NCBI RefSeq assembly: GCF_018691265.1
Contig: NW_024881313.1
Coordinates: 35,333,518-35,397,517 of the forward strand
Origin: Tyto alba
Taxonomy: Eukaryota > Chordata > Aves > Strigiformes > Tytonidae
Length of the DNA stretch: 64,000 nt
Direction of reading: 5' to 3'
Part shown: positions 1 to 15,100 of the stretch, piece by piece
Layout: each line of letters opens with the position of its first letter
Position numbering within the stretch: the stretch's first letter is position 1
Notes under the pieces: model-generated
The model's input: the letters and a program-made list of their open reading frames with translations, nothing else
The model's database searches: none
Told to the model about the DNA's origin: nothing
Made by a program: the position numbers and the translations under genes

Positions 1-544
1 CACCTGAAACAAATAAAGTTAAAAGGAAATCAATGACCTTTAAATGTGGAGGATGAATGTTTCGTCTTAAAAGCAGGACGGTCTGAGTCTCATCTCATCT
101 ATGCCACTGTAACTCCAACAGCGTTCTTGGAACTACCTCGAATTATAGGTGCTTTCAGTAGGAAAAGGTCTACAGACATTTCCAAACACATTAATTTCAC
201 GTGCAGAATTATAGCATGGACAATAACATGCTCTGACATTCCTTTTCCCTGTCCAACACCCCAAAACACAAAAAAAGAAAAGATAAAATTCAGAAGCAGA
301 ATATGGGATAAAATTTTAATTGGAAGATACACTGTGTAAATATTCTCGTAGGTGGTGGTATAATAAATTTCCTGTAATTACCAGTATCCCATCTTGGAGA
401 AAATCACTAGTTGTAACACTAACGGATATCCAGAAAGGTACTGTTTACATGTAGAAAAATACTATAGGAAGAATGTTTTCAGGACCTTTTTGGTTTTTAC
501 TCAGTGTGAATATTGATATTTCATAGTATATAATATATCTGGAC

Positions 545-1335
545 AAGTTCGAAAAGTAGGTCCTTGTGAACCTCATGAGGTTCAACAAGGCCAAGTGCAG
601 GGTCTTTCCCATGGGTTGGGGCAATCCTTGATATCAATACATGCTGGGAGATGAAGGTATTGAGTGCAGCCCTGATGAGTAAGACTTAGGAGTACTGGTG
701 GAGGAAAAACTGGACATGAGCTGATGATGTATGTTCGTAGCCAAGAAAGCTGACTATATCCTGGGCTGCATCAAGAGAAGTGTGGCCAGCAGGTCAAGAG
801 AGAGGATTCTCCCCATTTACTCTGCTTTCATGAGACCTTCCCCCACCCTGCAGTACTGTGTCCAGCTCTGGGGTCCCCAATATAAGAATGACATGGACCT
901 GCTCAAGGTGGTCCAGAGGAGGCCACAAAAATGATCAGAGGAATAGAACACCTCTCTTATATGGACAGGTTGAGAGAGTTGGGGTTGTTTAGCCTGGAGA
1001 AGAGAAGGGTCCGGGGAAACCTTATTGTGACCGTTTGATACTTAAAGGAGGAGACAGAATTTTTAGTAGGGGCTGTTGCAATAGGACAAGGCGTAATGGT
1101 TTTAAACTGAAAGAGGGTAGATTTTGATTAGATATAAGGAAGAAATTCTTTACTGTGAGGGTGATGAGGCACTGGAACAGGTTGCCCAGAGAGGTTGTTG
1201 GTGCCTCATCCCTGGAAATGTGCAAGGCCAGGTTGGACGGGGCTTTCAGCAACCTGATCATGTCCCTGCTCACTGCAGGGGGATTGAACTAGATGAGCTT
1301 TAAAGGTTTCTTCCAACCCAAACTATTCTATGATA
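545..1335 (+). mobile_element. CR1-family LINE fragment (3' end of ORF2 plus tail), decayed
   Basis: The plus-strand translation gives the C-terminal part of a CR1 reverse transcriptase in broken frames. Recognisable pieces are FNKAKCRVFPMGWG near the start, then KADYILGCIKRSVASRSRER, YCVQLWGP and DLL at 740-910. After a frame break come [19 protein letters not shown] and RHWNRLPREVV-like words. The end, gattgaactagatgagc followed by ttccaaccc and attctatgat, is the typical CR1 3' terminus. CR1 elements are non-LTR retrotransposons and are usually 5'-truncated in birds, as here. Several frameshifts show that the copy is dead. It lies antisense to SCN5A in intron 16. Confidence 0.92.
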
Positions 1336-1779
1336 ATCATATACATATGCATGGCACTAAAACCAAATAGTATATTTAGAAACATTTCTAAACATTTCTA
1401 TGTATTTTCATAGATAGTCTTGATTTAAATATCCTTTGGGCCATGAAAACCTATGGTGAGTGTGACTAAACACTTAAAAGGTCATATAACTTCAAAACCT
1501 TTTCGCTCCAGGCAAAAATAAGCCATCACAACCAGGAATAATGTGGCCAAATCTGGGAAGGGCTCACCCCCAAAGCAGGCTTGGTCCTGGAAATGCTGTT
1601 ACCAATCAGGAAAAAAATATGGGAAATATGAGAAGATCCAAACCAAACTGGAGACTGTAAGTTGGCTTCCTCTTGTTTCTGAAACTTCAGAACTGTCTAT
1701 TTTTGCTGGTAGTGCAGAGCAAGATTAGACACAACTACACATTTGGGTGACATATTCGATGATTTAAACCTCTTTTTAC

Positions 1780-1802
1780 TTTTTTTTTTTTTTTTTTTTT
1801 TT
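1780..1802. repeat. T homopolymer
   Basis: A run of about 22 T, in intron 16. Confidence 0.95.
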
Positions 1803-4724
1803 CCCCCTCAAAAAATACAGTTATATCCAGTAAATAAAACCAGCTGCTTCTAGAAGGCTATTGTCAGTAATACATCTTGCAGGTTGATCACCAGCTGCCG
1901 TGTGCAGGACATTACACCTGCTCATGGTCTGAGAAGGAATGAGTTACAATTTTTGTGCCAGATTGACAAGGCCAAGAAGCTCACATCAGAGGTAGATTCC
2001 TGGGATGACGGGAATGGGGCAGAGGTTATTCAAACCAATATCAGCTACAATATATTTACCCAAAATAAACTAGGACCAAATTGCCTGGTATCAACTCATC
2101 TGCTGCCTCTACAAGGTGAGTGGGAGCCAGCTCTGTGGCACTGCAAGGGAGAAATCAATGCTGCAGCACTTCTTTTAGCAATAAAATTGACTTTGTGAAG
2201 ATATTTTCTCTGTGGTATCTTAATGATACCAGAAATACTTGTAAGTCTCTTGGCTTCTGTCTTTCTCATAGTATTTTAAATTGACAAAGTCTGTTAGACC
2301 AAAACAAACAGTATAAGAAGTACTTATATTTAACTGGAACTTACCAAAGACCACAAGCTTTTGCAATTGTCCCACCACGCTGTTCCCTCTTATTTCAAAT
2401 ATTCAGAATATATGAGCTGGAATTTTGAAAACCTGGTCTTAATCATTCTGGTGACACTGCATTTGCAGTGTCCTGTCAGTACTGTTTTGTAAAGCACTCT
2501 TTGCAATCACCGTGATTATAATTGAAAGCATTTGGTAGCACAGCAGATGCCCATGTCCATTATGAACTACTGAATAAACTATTACTGCAGCGAGCACTAC
2601 CCTGCTCTAAAGTAAAGTGAGATTAAAGCTAATTGTTTCTTAGCTGGTCTATCATACTGGATCATCACTGACAGCTTGTGTGGGTCTCCTCTTAATCACT
2701 GTGGTGGTCTGGTGTGAATCAATCTTCCGTTTCATATCCCACTAGGAGGTATTTCAAGTGATGTTGTCTGATAGGTAGTTGAAAACCAGAATAATGGATA
2801 AACTGCCAAGCAGGTGGGAGCCCATCAGTGAAGGTGTCACTGGTAGAATCACTTTAGCCATTTTTAACCAAGCTTAATAGAAGGATGGGGTCCCAGAGAT
2901 AACCACATTGCTACAAGTGTCTTGAAAATGAGCATGTGTGTAGAGAAGAGATGCTGCCTAGGTCACCAGTGCAGGCAGAGCTTGGAACAAGCCACAGCAT
3001 GTGTCAACTTCCCAGTGGCAACAGAAAGACATGAGAAGGAGCTGGAGGAAAGGAAGAGATAAAGAAATCAAGAATAAAAATCTTCTGGACTTTATAGGTT
3101 CAATTCAGTTACCTTAACAGAGGTGTCTACTATTGTTTGATTTTATATGAGACATCTGCACCAGACCTATTGGAGATATGTGTCCTCCTAAAGCTCCAGC
3201 TATCATCCAACCGTGCATGACAGGGTGTTGTAGCAGGCAACAGGCTGGTGGTGTTTAGGGAACTGAAACACTCTTCAAGAATGGCAGCTGCCTCCAGATT
3301 CAAACACCAAAACTTGAGCATCTAATGGGGCATATAATCCCCATTTCAATCAAAAGAAATTCATCATGTAGACAACAGAGCCTGGCCAAATACAGATGAC
3401 CACATTAAGGCTGCATGCATCTGCCAATATGTAGTCATCTAGTGCCAACTGACCCTACTATGCCCAAGTCATCCTGAGGCAGCTGGCCAATAGGACACAC
3501 TATTATCGGAGATTTGTGTTTAATTGGAGGCCAGGATGGATACCTTACAGAATCCCCAGTGGTGCCAGGCAAAACTGAGTTAAGCCCTAGATCTCTGCGG
3601 ACTGTAGTGGTATCTCAGACGTCTGGTCCAGACATGAATACCCCTATGTGGACACCCAAACTTTGTTATCTGAAGCTGAATTTCATTCCATATTTCATTA
3701 ATTCTGCAGTTCACATAATAACTTGTTTGAAATGCCTTGTGTTAATTTTATGTATTTATTTCAGATGCCAAACTACAGTTACATAAGTTTGTCTAGATAC
3801 ACCTGCAGGTATATATAATAGGTGGTAACATTCATAGTGTTGTTATTTGCCATGGATTATTAAGGCAATGTTGTTTGCTTCCCAGAAATGAAGCTGATAT
3901 TTTGCACAAAGAACTATTTGCACTTCATGCTTTTAGCCAAAAATAAATCTCAGGTACCATTCCCTCCTTCCTTTATGAACAGGTAACCTCAGAGTTGTAT
4001 TGCTGGCCGTTCAAATAGACTGAACTGCTGTATAAGCACTTTATGTTTACTTATTCCCCCCCATTTCACTGTACACTGCATTTTCCAGAAAAACATATGC
4101 TCAACCCATGACACACCACATTTCCTGTAAAAGGTTACTAATAATATCCAGTCCTCCTGGTTGCTAAAGCAATACTTTCAGTTTAAGAGAAAGCAAACTA
4201 AAGACTAATACAGTTTTCAAAAGCAACAGCAGATTTGTATGTCCATATGGATCCCCTTAAAAAGAAATCTGCTTTCCAGTGACACTGAGCAGCCAGACTG
4301 TGAAAGCAGGTTGCTTTTTGGTCTTTTAGGTTATGAGTCAAATGACAGATACACTCAGAGACACCCCAACTCTTTCAGCATAATGATGTTAAGCATTTAT
4401 CCTAATGATAGTACAGCGTGCTTTCATAGGCTTCCTCATTTTAATGACCTTCCAAAGCTAGTGAGTCTGGCTATGCCATTGTAAGGCACAAAATATCAGA
4501 TTTATCCAGCCTACTGTGAAGTTCCTCCCTGAGGTGCTTAAGATGGAGGAGTTTTCCTAGGGTGTCTGTAGACAACGGAGACAGTCTGGCCTCTCAGGAG
4601 ATGCTGAAGAGATGAACCATCTCTGGTGGTGCCTACTGAAGACTAAGCTAGCTTGCATTTAGCATTTCTCAGATAAATGAAAGTCAGGGCACTTACTGAC
4701 GTAGGCCAAACAACTAAGACAGAA

Positions 4725-4890
4725 TCCTATAATTATAGAATATCTCAAATTGGAAGAGACCCATAAGGATCATTGAGTCCAATTCCCGGCTCCTCACAGG
4801 AGCACCTAAAACTAAATTATATGACTAAGAGTATTGTCTATGGTTTGTTAAACCCAGCCAGGTGTCCAGAAAGTCCTTCTTGGTGTCAGT
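4725..4890 (-). mobile_element. CR1-family LINE 3' fragment
   Basis: The plus strand reads attatagaatatctcaaatt, then ggaagagacccataaggatc and attgagtccaattcc. This is the reverse complement of the CR1 3' end (GGACTCAAT...ATTCTAT). The following cacaggagcacctaaaacta continues the CR1 similarity. The element lies in the transcriptional sense of SCN5A. It is a short 5'-truncated piece and its right boundary is approximate. Confidence 0.8.
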
Positions 4891-7800
4891 TTTGTACTCC
4901 ACAGTCTAGGCCAGTGGTGGCCAGGCTTTATAACCAGACAACCTTCACTAGGTGAGAGGAGAGCTCAGGATGTTTCAGCCCCATCCCTTGCAAGGGAGAG
5001 GTTCACAGAGCACCGCAGTTCAGGAGCTGCTCTCATGAGCACTTGTTTGCTTGTAAATCTACAAGACCCTTCAAACAACTATAAATGTGTACTGTCCTCT
5101 CGTCTGCAGGAGATGGAGGACAGAAAGGACAGTTAAGTGTAGCTACAAGGGACCTACATCACCTAAGGGTGATTCCCTGTAGAAGAGGGATCTCCTAGGA
5201 ACCAGCTAAGAAGGTTTTTCTGTAACAATAGTGTCAAAAGCATAAAACATGCCCCATCAGTAAATCATGTCATGCAAAAAAGAAAGAAGTTAAAGCAAAG
5301 TGTATCCCTTTACATTATCACTGATGTCAATCAGCAACATAGAAAAGCCCAGACAGCACAGCACAGTGAAGTATCTGCCAGGATCAACAACTACTCATCA
5401 GATGCTTTTTTTGTGGATAAAACAGGACCCACACACCTCAATCTATTCAGAGCGACTTGTCTGGCAGTGCCTGTTAGACCAACAAGAAGCTCTTCAGGCA
5501 CTCTGAGTAGTGGAAGAAACTGATTTTCTTCCTTCCTGTTTTTTTTTTTTCTTATGATTGTGAGCATCTGTAGTGTTCTTTGGCTAGCACAGATAGGAAA
5601 GATGCAGTTTTCTCTCTGGAGACCTTGATGACTTCTAGCAAGCCTAATATGATATGTGCCAATTATTTTATTTTGTTTACTGCAGCAAAATCCATGAAGC
5701 TGCAAAGAAAACCTGCTCATAAAATGGCTTCCTCTGCATCAAGAAAGTGTGAGATCTGTGTTTAAGACAGAGACCTGCAGTAATAGGTCATCTAGTCCAT
5801 CTCTCTGCTACTGGAGGATTATTTATTTCCTTGGAAGTGCATTTTCCAATCCTTTGTACATTTTCATCCCAGGGCAAAGTTTACCAAGAGAGAGTACTCC
5901 TGCAAAAAGCAATTTACATGATCAGTTATTTTCTATACTCTATTTTCTATTATTTCAGCTATTTGTGCTGGGATAAGAGGCTTATATCCTCCCAGCCCAG
6001 TTTCTCTTTATCCTGTAGACAATCTCATAATCCCATTCTCATGATGTCTTAGTTTCTCGCTGTCAAAATGATCATGATACCACAAATATGGCATGAGGTC
6101 CTTGTGGCCAGAGGCCACAGGTTGGAGCAGGATTTATCTCTTATGTTTCTTGCCCAAGATCAGCTAGTAAAATGCATGGAAATGGGGATATGGATTTCCT
6201 GCCTTGGAGCCATACAATTTCCCAAGTGGGCTGTGTTTGATCCTAGAATGCGGGCCAACAGCTGTAGATGAGAGGTTTGTGGGGCACTATAGTACCAGTT
6301 TGTTGCAATAGGAATTTTTTCTTATCAAATCCATGTTGATCTGTTCGGTGACATAGCTGATTTGTTTAAATATAAGAAAATGAAATTTAATAAAAACAAT
6401 GCACCAAATTCAGCCCATTACCCATGTAAAATCCCTAAACTATTTTATGGTGGTAATGAGAGTGGATGTTCTCCAAAGGAAAGGAAAAATGGAAGTAATA
6501 CGGTAAGAATAATTCTCCAATATGCAAATACAAAAGTGGCTATAACTTCAGCGATATCATGTGAGTGATTTCCATTTTCCTTAAGAAATAAGAGAACAAG
6601 GCCTGATTTTCTCCTTAGCCTCACAGCTACGACATGCATTTCCCCTGCCTATGCAGAATAGGGCTCACAGACAGCCCGTGTGAAAAGCCCAGCCCTGGGG
6701 CACAGCTGACACTCACATGCCCTTTAGGGGAGTTGAAGGCATCTGGGGTTCTCTTTATAGACAGGCTACATCCAATCCATATGGTCAGAGGAGCTTGGGC
6801 CCAATGTGTCCCTTCTTAAAACTGGTGGCTGCACAAGTGGGATGAAACGAAGGAGTAAAAGTGCCTCTTCCATCCATTGACTGCAAAGAATATGTAGGGT
6901 GGCTGATATGATACAGCTGTACCTATCTGCATGGTAGACTAAAAACGGGATATGAGATGAACATCTCCCCCATCCCATTAGTGTGTTTGTGGTATTTACC
7001 ATAAAGCTAGGAGTTTTGCTAACCATTCTCCACTTCAAGTATTGACATTATGTTTCCCGGCAGTTTCAGTGGTCGCTCGTGCAGCCGGTTGTGTTTAAGC
7101 AGTACAAGACAGAGAAGCGATGCTGGATGGCAGCTGTGCTCACCCATGTTTGGTAATGTGTGCATGGATGGGGGGAACATACACCTTATTTCTCACTGTA
7201 GAGTTTAAAGGGGTATGTATAATTAATAAGGCAGATTCTTCGGTGCTGTTCTTGCCACCTTACATAGGAGTAAATCTCCTTGAGTAATGGAAGGGTGGAT
7301 TAAGCCCATTAATTACACTTCACAGCACCTTTGTGTCACAAAAGAATTTTTTAAGTTCATTTTAAGCTGCCTTTCATCCCTCTCTGCTTTCAGCAGAGCT
7401 ATAAAACTGCACTAGCCCCAGAATATATCAGACCTGGCATGGGTACATCCTATTGAGGGACGGGCAGGCAAGGGCACCACGTCAACATTGCTCTTGCTGC
7501 CAGTATGAAATGCTGGACCACACGATGAAAAAGCCTCTTCAGAGAAGGAGACTGAACTGTGAGGGGGAGGCTGGAGCTTCCCCGGCTCCTGTCTCACAAG
7601 GACCAGCCACTACCCCTGTCTCTCCTCACCCCCAGCCTCTGCAGCACCCTGACAGCAGGCAGAGCGAGGGGCCTGTGTCCTTGTCACTCTGAAACACAGG
7701 TCTGAGGCAACCCATGACACTTCTTACCACAAGCTGGTGGATCCCTCATGTTGCCAAGTCTGTTTCATTTATTATCCACCTACATGGGTATAAACGTGCA

Positions 7801-9072
7801 CACAAACCATAACGCTCCAAGTGCTTGTCAAGAACTACTGCATTGAATTTAGATTTTTTTTAGCTGATGACAATCAGTGTTTTTGGAAAGTAAGTCCCTT
7901 AGAAGTATCAGAAGACAAGTCCCTGAAAACTGAGTGCTTCCTGATCTGCAAATCTTAGTCTCCAAGTCCTATATGAGGGAGGAAGGTGGGATAGTGAGTG
8001 GAAGCAGATAAATTCTTTCCACTACCAAAGTCACAGCATAAAAACAAACACGTCCCTGCAGGTTTTTTATCTGATATCAAAACTACACGAATTCACCAGC
8101 ATAGCAAAAGATCTATCAGAGCTGCTGTGGACTTCTCAAACCACTGTCTAGACAGACAACACATATTATCAGACAAGTCCAGTTGAAAACCTCTTCCAGC
8201 AAGACGGCTGTATTCATGATGTTAAAGGCTCGACATAACCCAAAATCATTAGGGAAACTACAGAAAGTTCATTGATCATAAACCAAGGGACAGTTGCCTT
8301 TGTACTAAGTCAACAAAAGTGTTTAGCTATCATGGTGGTGAGGATGTCAAGACAATAAGAGAGCGAGAAAGACTGCACAGGCTTGGACTGACTGTATACA
8401 CTTGAGAGTCTTTGCTATTGCTGCTTCCCTCAAGGAGTCATGATAGGTGAGAAACACCTGTACTGTCCCTGGAATATTTTCACTACTAGTAGGCAAACAC
8501 CACCTCATAGGCTGCTCTACCATTTATTACACTATGACTAGTCACAAGAAAAAACTCCTCATTTTAGAAGTTTAAGCTCTGTGCTTTTTACCTGGAGACC
8601 ACACCAGCCCTAACCCTGCATGTCTGGGCTCATATGGAGGACATAGCCTGGTCAAGGCAGAGCGGGATCACTGGAGTCATCACTCTAAAATACAGATCCT
8701 ACACATCCCCTGAGAGGGGGACACCCAGCCATGACCAACGATTGTGCTAAGTCCTGCACTCAGTCATCTACAGGCCATCATGTCCCTTGGGCATTCAGGA
8801 CTGGAGAGATGAGAAAGTAGTAATTCCCATTCACACACAACAGAAAATGTCTGTGGAATGGTAAGACACTGAGAAACAAAAGGATAATGCCCCCCCACCC
8901 CTGGAAACAATAACAGAGAAAGAAAGCCAGTGATACTGTGATGGTCACAGTAAGTAATGACTTCTCTGCAGCAAATATATCACACCAAAGCAAAATCAAT
9001 ACGAGGGCAGGACTAGAGACTAGAAAATTAAATCAGAGAGACAAGAAATAATTAATATTAACTTTGCTTTTT

Positions 9073-9172
9073 AAAAAAAAAACAAAAAACAAAAAACAAA
9101 ACAAAAAAAAAAAAACCAAAAAAAAAAAAAACAAAACAAAACAAAAAAAAAAAAAACAAAACAAAAAAAAAC
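9073..9172. repeat. A-rich (CAAAA)n low-complexity tract
   Basis: About 100 bp of A runs interrupted by single C, in irregular CAAAA/CAAAAA units. On the minus strand this gives a meaningless Phe-rich open frame. Confidence 0.95.
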
Positions 9173-12100
9173 AGGAAGAACACTATTTCCTTTAAAATGT
9201 CTCTTTCTAATCCATTTCCCAGGTGTGATATTATACTTTGGGTTCCACTGCATAATCACACTTTCTTATTAAGTGAAATGTGAAAACTATACCTATTTAG
9301 TGAATTTGGGAGGTATAAGAAGGTTCTGATTTTTTACATTTTGCAAGTGTAGATTCCTGTGAGGGCAGAACAGAGTGACAGAGATGTCTGCCAGCCAGGA
9401 GGGCTTCTTTCAGGAAAGCTACAAAATAGTTTCCTACTAATAATTTTGCACAGTACAAAATCTGCTGCCTTCAGAGCACACAGCTGGGCTTACAGATTTC
9501 ACACACTTCTTCTGGAAAAGACCAATGACTGAAAAGCAGGGCAAACCCCTGCTTTTCTTTCACTAAAGAAACAAGGCAGGAGGGTTTAACAGCAGTGGTG
9601 CCAGTTACATCTCCAAAATGAGAGCCACCCTGTATTTGCAAGACAGGAGGTGCTGACACGCATGCCTCACTGCTGTCCTAAAAAGTGACCCATGTCCTCT
9701 GCCATCATCTGCTCCTGGCTCTGGTGGTGCCCCCAGTCAGCAGCCCATCCCTTTGGTCTCTGGCCTAGATGGGGCTACATCTGCAGCTTTCTTAGTGCTT
9801 CCTAAAGCCCCAGAGAAATATCCTTGTTCTTTTGCAAGGAAGGCAAGAGGTGGATGTTCTTTCTTCCTGCAATGTATGTCTACAAGATAAAGCTGTCTCT
9901 GAGCTATATTCTGCAGAGAAGCATTACTAAAAACATAAGAAAAGCACTTTATGGAGGACTGGCTGCCACGGTCCTTCAAATCAAGTCTGTGCACAATTGC
10001 ATGATCAAAACAAACTCTTTGACTACCTTCTTATATCAGGAAACACAAAGATATTTTGCTGCTGTAGAAATTTGAAAATTATATTTTTTATTAACTGTAT
10101 TCTGTGTGCTTGGCTGAAATTCCAGTAATTGGGGTTTCTCAAAACCTTTAGTGCAAGAGGGACATAAAATTGGGGAAGCAAAAGAGAAAGTCAGTGGTGT
10201 AAGTTATCCATAAGAACTTTTTTATGAGTTTATGCTCACTGACAGTCTGTCAGAGAGAAGAAAGGAACCAAGAGCTAGGCAGCTAGTCTATTTTATGATC
10301 TAAAGATTACAATTGCAGTAGTAAACAAAGCCAAGGCTTGGTCTCCATCCCTGAGGTTAAGCAGCTGACCTCCCTTCCCAGCTCTTCCCCGAGGCAGGAT
10401 TGCTTCATGGCTGGTGTCCTCAGCCCGGGCTGCCCCCTGAATGCCCAGGCAATAGCTGGGATGGGGTGGCCAGGGAATGTGCTAACCAAGACAGAGGAGG
10501 GGTACCCACAGTGTCTGGGTTCATGCACTAGCCAGTTTACAGATGTAGCCACCTGCGTCTCTTCTCAACCTGAGACTTCAGCAGGTGTTTTGCAGTTGCT
10601 GAACCTCCCAGAAGTGGGATGGCATGACATATAAATGTGGGAGACAAGAAAATTACAGGAGAGAATAAGGAACGTGGGAGTTCTCCTGGAAGAAACACCC
10701 ACATTAAAAAGTCTGTAGCACAAGGAGCATGATAGTGGTCTTAGTTGTGCGGTTGCAACAAATAAGTATATATGAGGGAGTCCAGAAAGAGAAGGGTACT
10801 GGTAGCAGGGAGGAGGTAGCAGAGGGGAAGATGGATGAACTGAGAGTAGAGCTACTTGAAAAATGTCCATCTCCCAAAGACAAATTTAAGTGTCCCTTTT
10901 CATCTCCATGAAAATTTGGCATGGAAAATAACAAGTATACTTCAACCCAAACCCTAAAATCAGTTAGCATGTATGCTTTTTGTGAGAAAATTTTACTATG
11001 ACCCACAGAAAGCAGAGCTTCTGTACAGAAATTGGCTTGGTCAAAAAATAAAACAACTTTTGTATTGAAATAATTGCAAGGATTTCAAATGGCTTCAGGA
11101 CAGAGACTTGGAATTTCCTTGTGCAGTGGGAAGGGTGACGTCAAGATACACAATGGGATGGAGCTTGCAGAAGATGTCATGGAAGGTGGAAAACCAAAGC
11201 AATGTTGAAAGAGGAGGAGATTTGCTCAAAGCATGAGACTAGGAAGACTACAGCAGAGATATGTGGCAATGTCAAAGAGACAATTACTATAATCAAGGAC
11301 AGAGCTGACCAAAAAGAAAGAAAAAACATTTTAAGTAAAAGAAAAATAAAGGAAGGGCATATTGGGGTCATTTTCAATGAGAACTAATTTAAACAAGGAT
11401 CTGGCTAGGGATGACCCAAACAAAACAGGAAGAAGAAAAGGTAACACATGAAATCTAGAGACAGGGAAATAGAACAAAAGAGACTCAAATAGCAGCAAAG
11501 AAAAATGCTAAGAGGGATGAAAAAACAACAGGTCTGATTATCCTTTCCTTCGCACCATTTGCAGTAATAAAAAAAAATGATAGAGTAGGTCCATATTTGT
11601 TGGAGATTCTGCTCAGAAAATGTGGGTCAGTGTTTTTATTTGGTTTAGAGGAGTTTATCAGAGTAAATGCCAGACAAGCTGACTTTTGGGAAGAGGAAGA
11701 AATGTGGGATGATAACCGGAGACCAAAGACAGGACCTCTTTGACCTCAGAAACTACTTAATGTTCAATAAGACACAAAAAAGCAGGAAACTGGTATCTAA
11801 TCCTGTGCGCTACATTTAGTTTCCAGGTGTATTCTTCAGTATATTTCCTTGGGAAGCCACAAACCTTGTTGACATGTACAAGTTAGGTGGAGAAATGCAG
11901 ATATGAATATGCACTGTACATGGAAAAGATGAATTCCAGTCTCTTTTAAATATCATACACCTCCTAAGAAGGTTAAGGTTGTCATGACTAGCTGATTGTT
12001 TCACATATCGCTTTTAACAAGATATTTCTAGAGGCAACTGTTAGAATTAACTGCTCACATCTCAGTTCTGGTGGGAAAAAATAATACTTTTAACTGATTT

Positions 12101-12122
12101 AAAAAAAAAAAAAAAAAAAAAA
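12101..12122. repeat. A homopolymer
   Basis: A run of 22 A in intron 16. Confidence 0.95.
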
Positions 12123-15100
12123 CCAACAAAATTATATGATGTTTAGTAGTAATGAAGAATGTATTAAATTTGTCCCACCTTGTCTATTTTATCATTAAAA
12201 CCTTGCCCTTCCCTTGACACACTCTAGGAAGAATTCTGTCGTCATTACCCTTTCAATGACATCCAGACAACTCGCACAGTGACATTAATAAAAAGAGACA
12301 CATTTGGTTGTACCTACCTTTGCACACTCTTGTCCAATTAAATTTGACTCAGTGTCTTCTAGATTTTTAGAATCCCAGCTATTAGCAAGAACTTAACCAC
12401 TGACAATACCCTAATTACACTATTCACCAAGGACAGCTGTAGTACAAAAAATGGGCAGTATTTTACCTTACTCATGCCTAATATATTAATAGGGCTGAAG
12501 TTTTTATTGCAAAAACTCAGGTCCTCTTCAATCCCCAGACTACAACCAAATCTCAACAAACAATGCACTAGTATAATCTTCACAAATAAAATATATAATT
12601 GTACACACATATATATATGGTGGATTCTATTAAAAATATTTCATCTTGACAGCAGTTCATATAATGGAGTCAATACTTGAACAATATTTTTAGAGAAATA
12701 TCTCTGACTTGGAAACACAACTAGAACAAAAGGCCTAACAGTGGTTTCCAAGGGGTAGGTTGATTGAACTAATGATTTCTAAGTCCTCTCTCACCTGTGA
12801 AGGTTAATGGGAGAATGGGAGATAGTTTCATATTCCCTTATATACATACCTACAGAAGAGGACTAGCATTATTATCAGATTTTATTCCTCTCCGATACGT
12901 CTCAGTGACTCATTTATAGATAGAGAAGCAATACTTAGAACTCTACCAATGAAAATCTGCACTAAACAACTGAGCTTGTGGCAGGATACAGAAACTCATA
13001 AACCTGGAGAAACAGAAGAAAGCCAATTACTTTTTGAGAGTACATTTTGAAAGTAGTTTCTCCCCCCATCTGTTCTCAGGTGCATTCCCCTCACATCTCT
13101 TGGGGAAAGGAGCCCTATACCTTCCAGGTTCAAATGACCTCCACTTAATCTACCATCCAATGGCATTTTTGAAACCCAGAAGTCTTTGAAGGTCCATCAT
13201 AAATATCCTGAAGTTAATTACCCCAGACTTTTCAGCACCAGCATCTGGAGTTACACATGAGGGTGGGTTATATCTACTCAGTAAAACAAATGATAGCTAT
13301 TTATGTGGGCACTGATAAATCACACAGTTTTTAAAGCCTGGAGTCTTAGGCAAAAGGTTTGTCTTTAAAGTAACCCATATGAGGATGTAAGCTTTCCATC
13401 TCTGCTAGGAGCCGTCAGAGGCAACTGGACTGATTGATGGTTGCTGTCAGGATTTATATTTTTGATTCACCACATGTTGCTATCTGTTTCTGGTGGACTT
13501 TTCATTATTCTTGAGGGTGTTTAATACTTATGTATAGTCAGATGTTTACAAAAAAAGTATCAACTACCTGAGTGCTCTGCTTCCCAGACACTGCTCAATC
13601 AAGGATGGAGAATGGGCAATAGAAATTGCAAAAATCACTTTGGGACACATGGACTATGCAGGTAGCTGGCATGAAAAGCATAAAGGGAGAAGACGGAAAA
13701 TGTGCTGGGGTTTAGCGACTTTCCTCTGTGGTTTGAATTCTGCAGTATCACACTAAATGTACCTGCTGCCAGCTGTAAGTATACATCAGTAGAAGCAAAA
13801 AGGGTGGTAAAATGCAAAGTTGTTGTGTTGACTTGTATTTGCTTGTGTCCCCAAATGTGCTTATTCATGTATTCTGGTCTGCTCTTCTGCAAAGGTGCAC
13901 ATGACTCAAGAAAGAAAATTTGCCTCCCTTAAATAAGCGTTGAAGATGATGAGATGGGCTCAAATGACACTTCCACTTCTTGCTAATGATCCCTTGGTCT
14001 CCCTGGCTTCTTCCAGACCCTGTAACTCTCCAGACTCCATCTCCAGTATTCCCACAGCTCTCGTTATGGCTCCTGCAGCTTTCTGATGAGTCCTCCTCCT
14101 CCACAGCACGCCACATGCATTCTACTCGCTGCTTTGCAGATTTTGTGTGTCCTGACAATGACTGACAGGCCTATTCTCACCTGTTTGTTTAGTATCCTTC
14201 TCAGCTGACTTAACCAAATGCAAATACATGTTTCCAGAGTGTTGGGAGATGCTGAAAGAGCAGATAAGGTGTACAACTGCATCCAGGGCACGAACATGGG
14301 AGTGCAGAGAGATAGGAGAGAAGGCAGTGCTCATGGAAGACTTGGGACAACCTGAACTTCTTTTTGAATCTCCTGTGGATGCACATTTCCCTGCAAAACA
14401 CTGTTCTTCCCCAGCATCTTATATTTTCATCTTATCTCCTCTTCCTTCCATTGTGCAAGAAGCGCAACCAGTGGGCCCCAGCTTAGTGGTAGAAGTACAA
14501 TATACAAAACTTGAGGATGCAGACCTCTACTGTGGTTTGAAAATTAAAAAACTAAAACCTAAAATGCTGTAACTTGGGCTTGTAATACCTTCTCCCCAAA
14601 CTTGATTTAATTTCCAGCAAACAGAACTAACCTACTGTTTGCAATTAGAAGGCACACAGTATTTTGAAATTCCAGTTCATTTATATTAATCAATCAGATG
14701 CAATACAAATACTATATTTCCCTCCAAGGAGATTAACATTTATTCACAGAGTCTTCAGTGGACCCCATGAATAAGAGCATGTTTGTCATTAAATGCAAAA
14801 ATAATTACTTGTTTCAGGGCAGCAAATCTCACTGCAGCTCTTGAGTTGTACATTTCTCTAGGGATAGACAGTAAAAAACATGAAAATGGGGCTTTCGTAG
14901 TTCTAGACTTGTACATAATTTGAAAAGAAAATAAAGAGATAGCTGGAAAAGTACTATCATATACCATAAGTGTTCCATTTTAATTCATTTGTTGGCATAA
15001 GAAATCTTAATGAATGAGGCCTCATTCCTTTGAGATAAATCCTTAATCACCCTGTAAAAAGTTCCATGGTCTTGAAACTCCCTGGTGTAATCCTTCATGT

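Noticed and set aside
9071..9259. A Phe-rich open frame
   Set aside because: It is the translation of the (CAAAA)n low-complexity tract.
14228..14572. A 114-codon plus-strand open frame
   Set aside because: No recognisable motif, and overlapped by open frames on the other strand. Treated as accidental.
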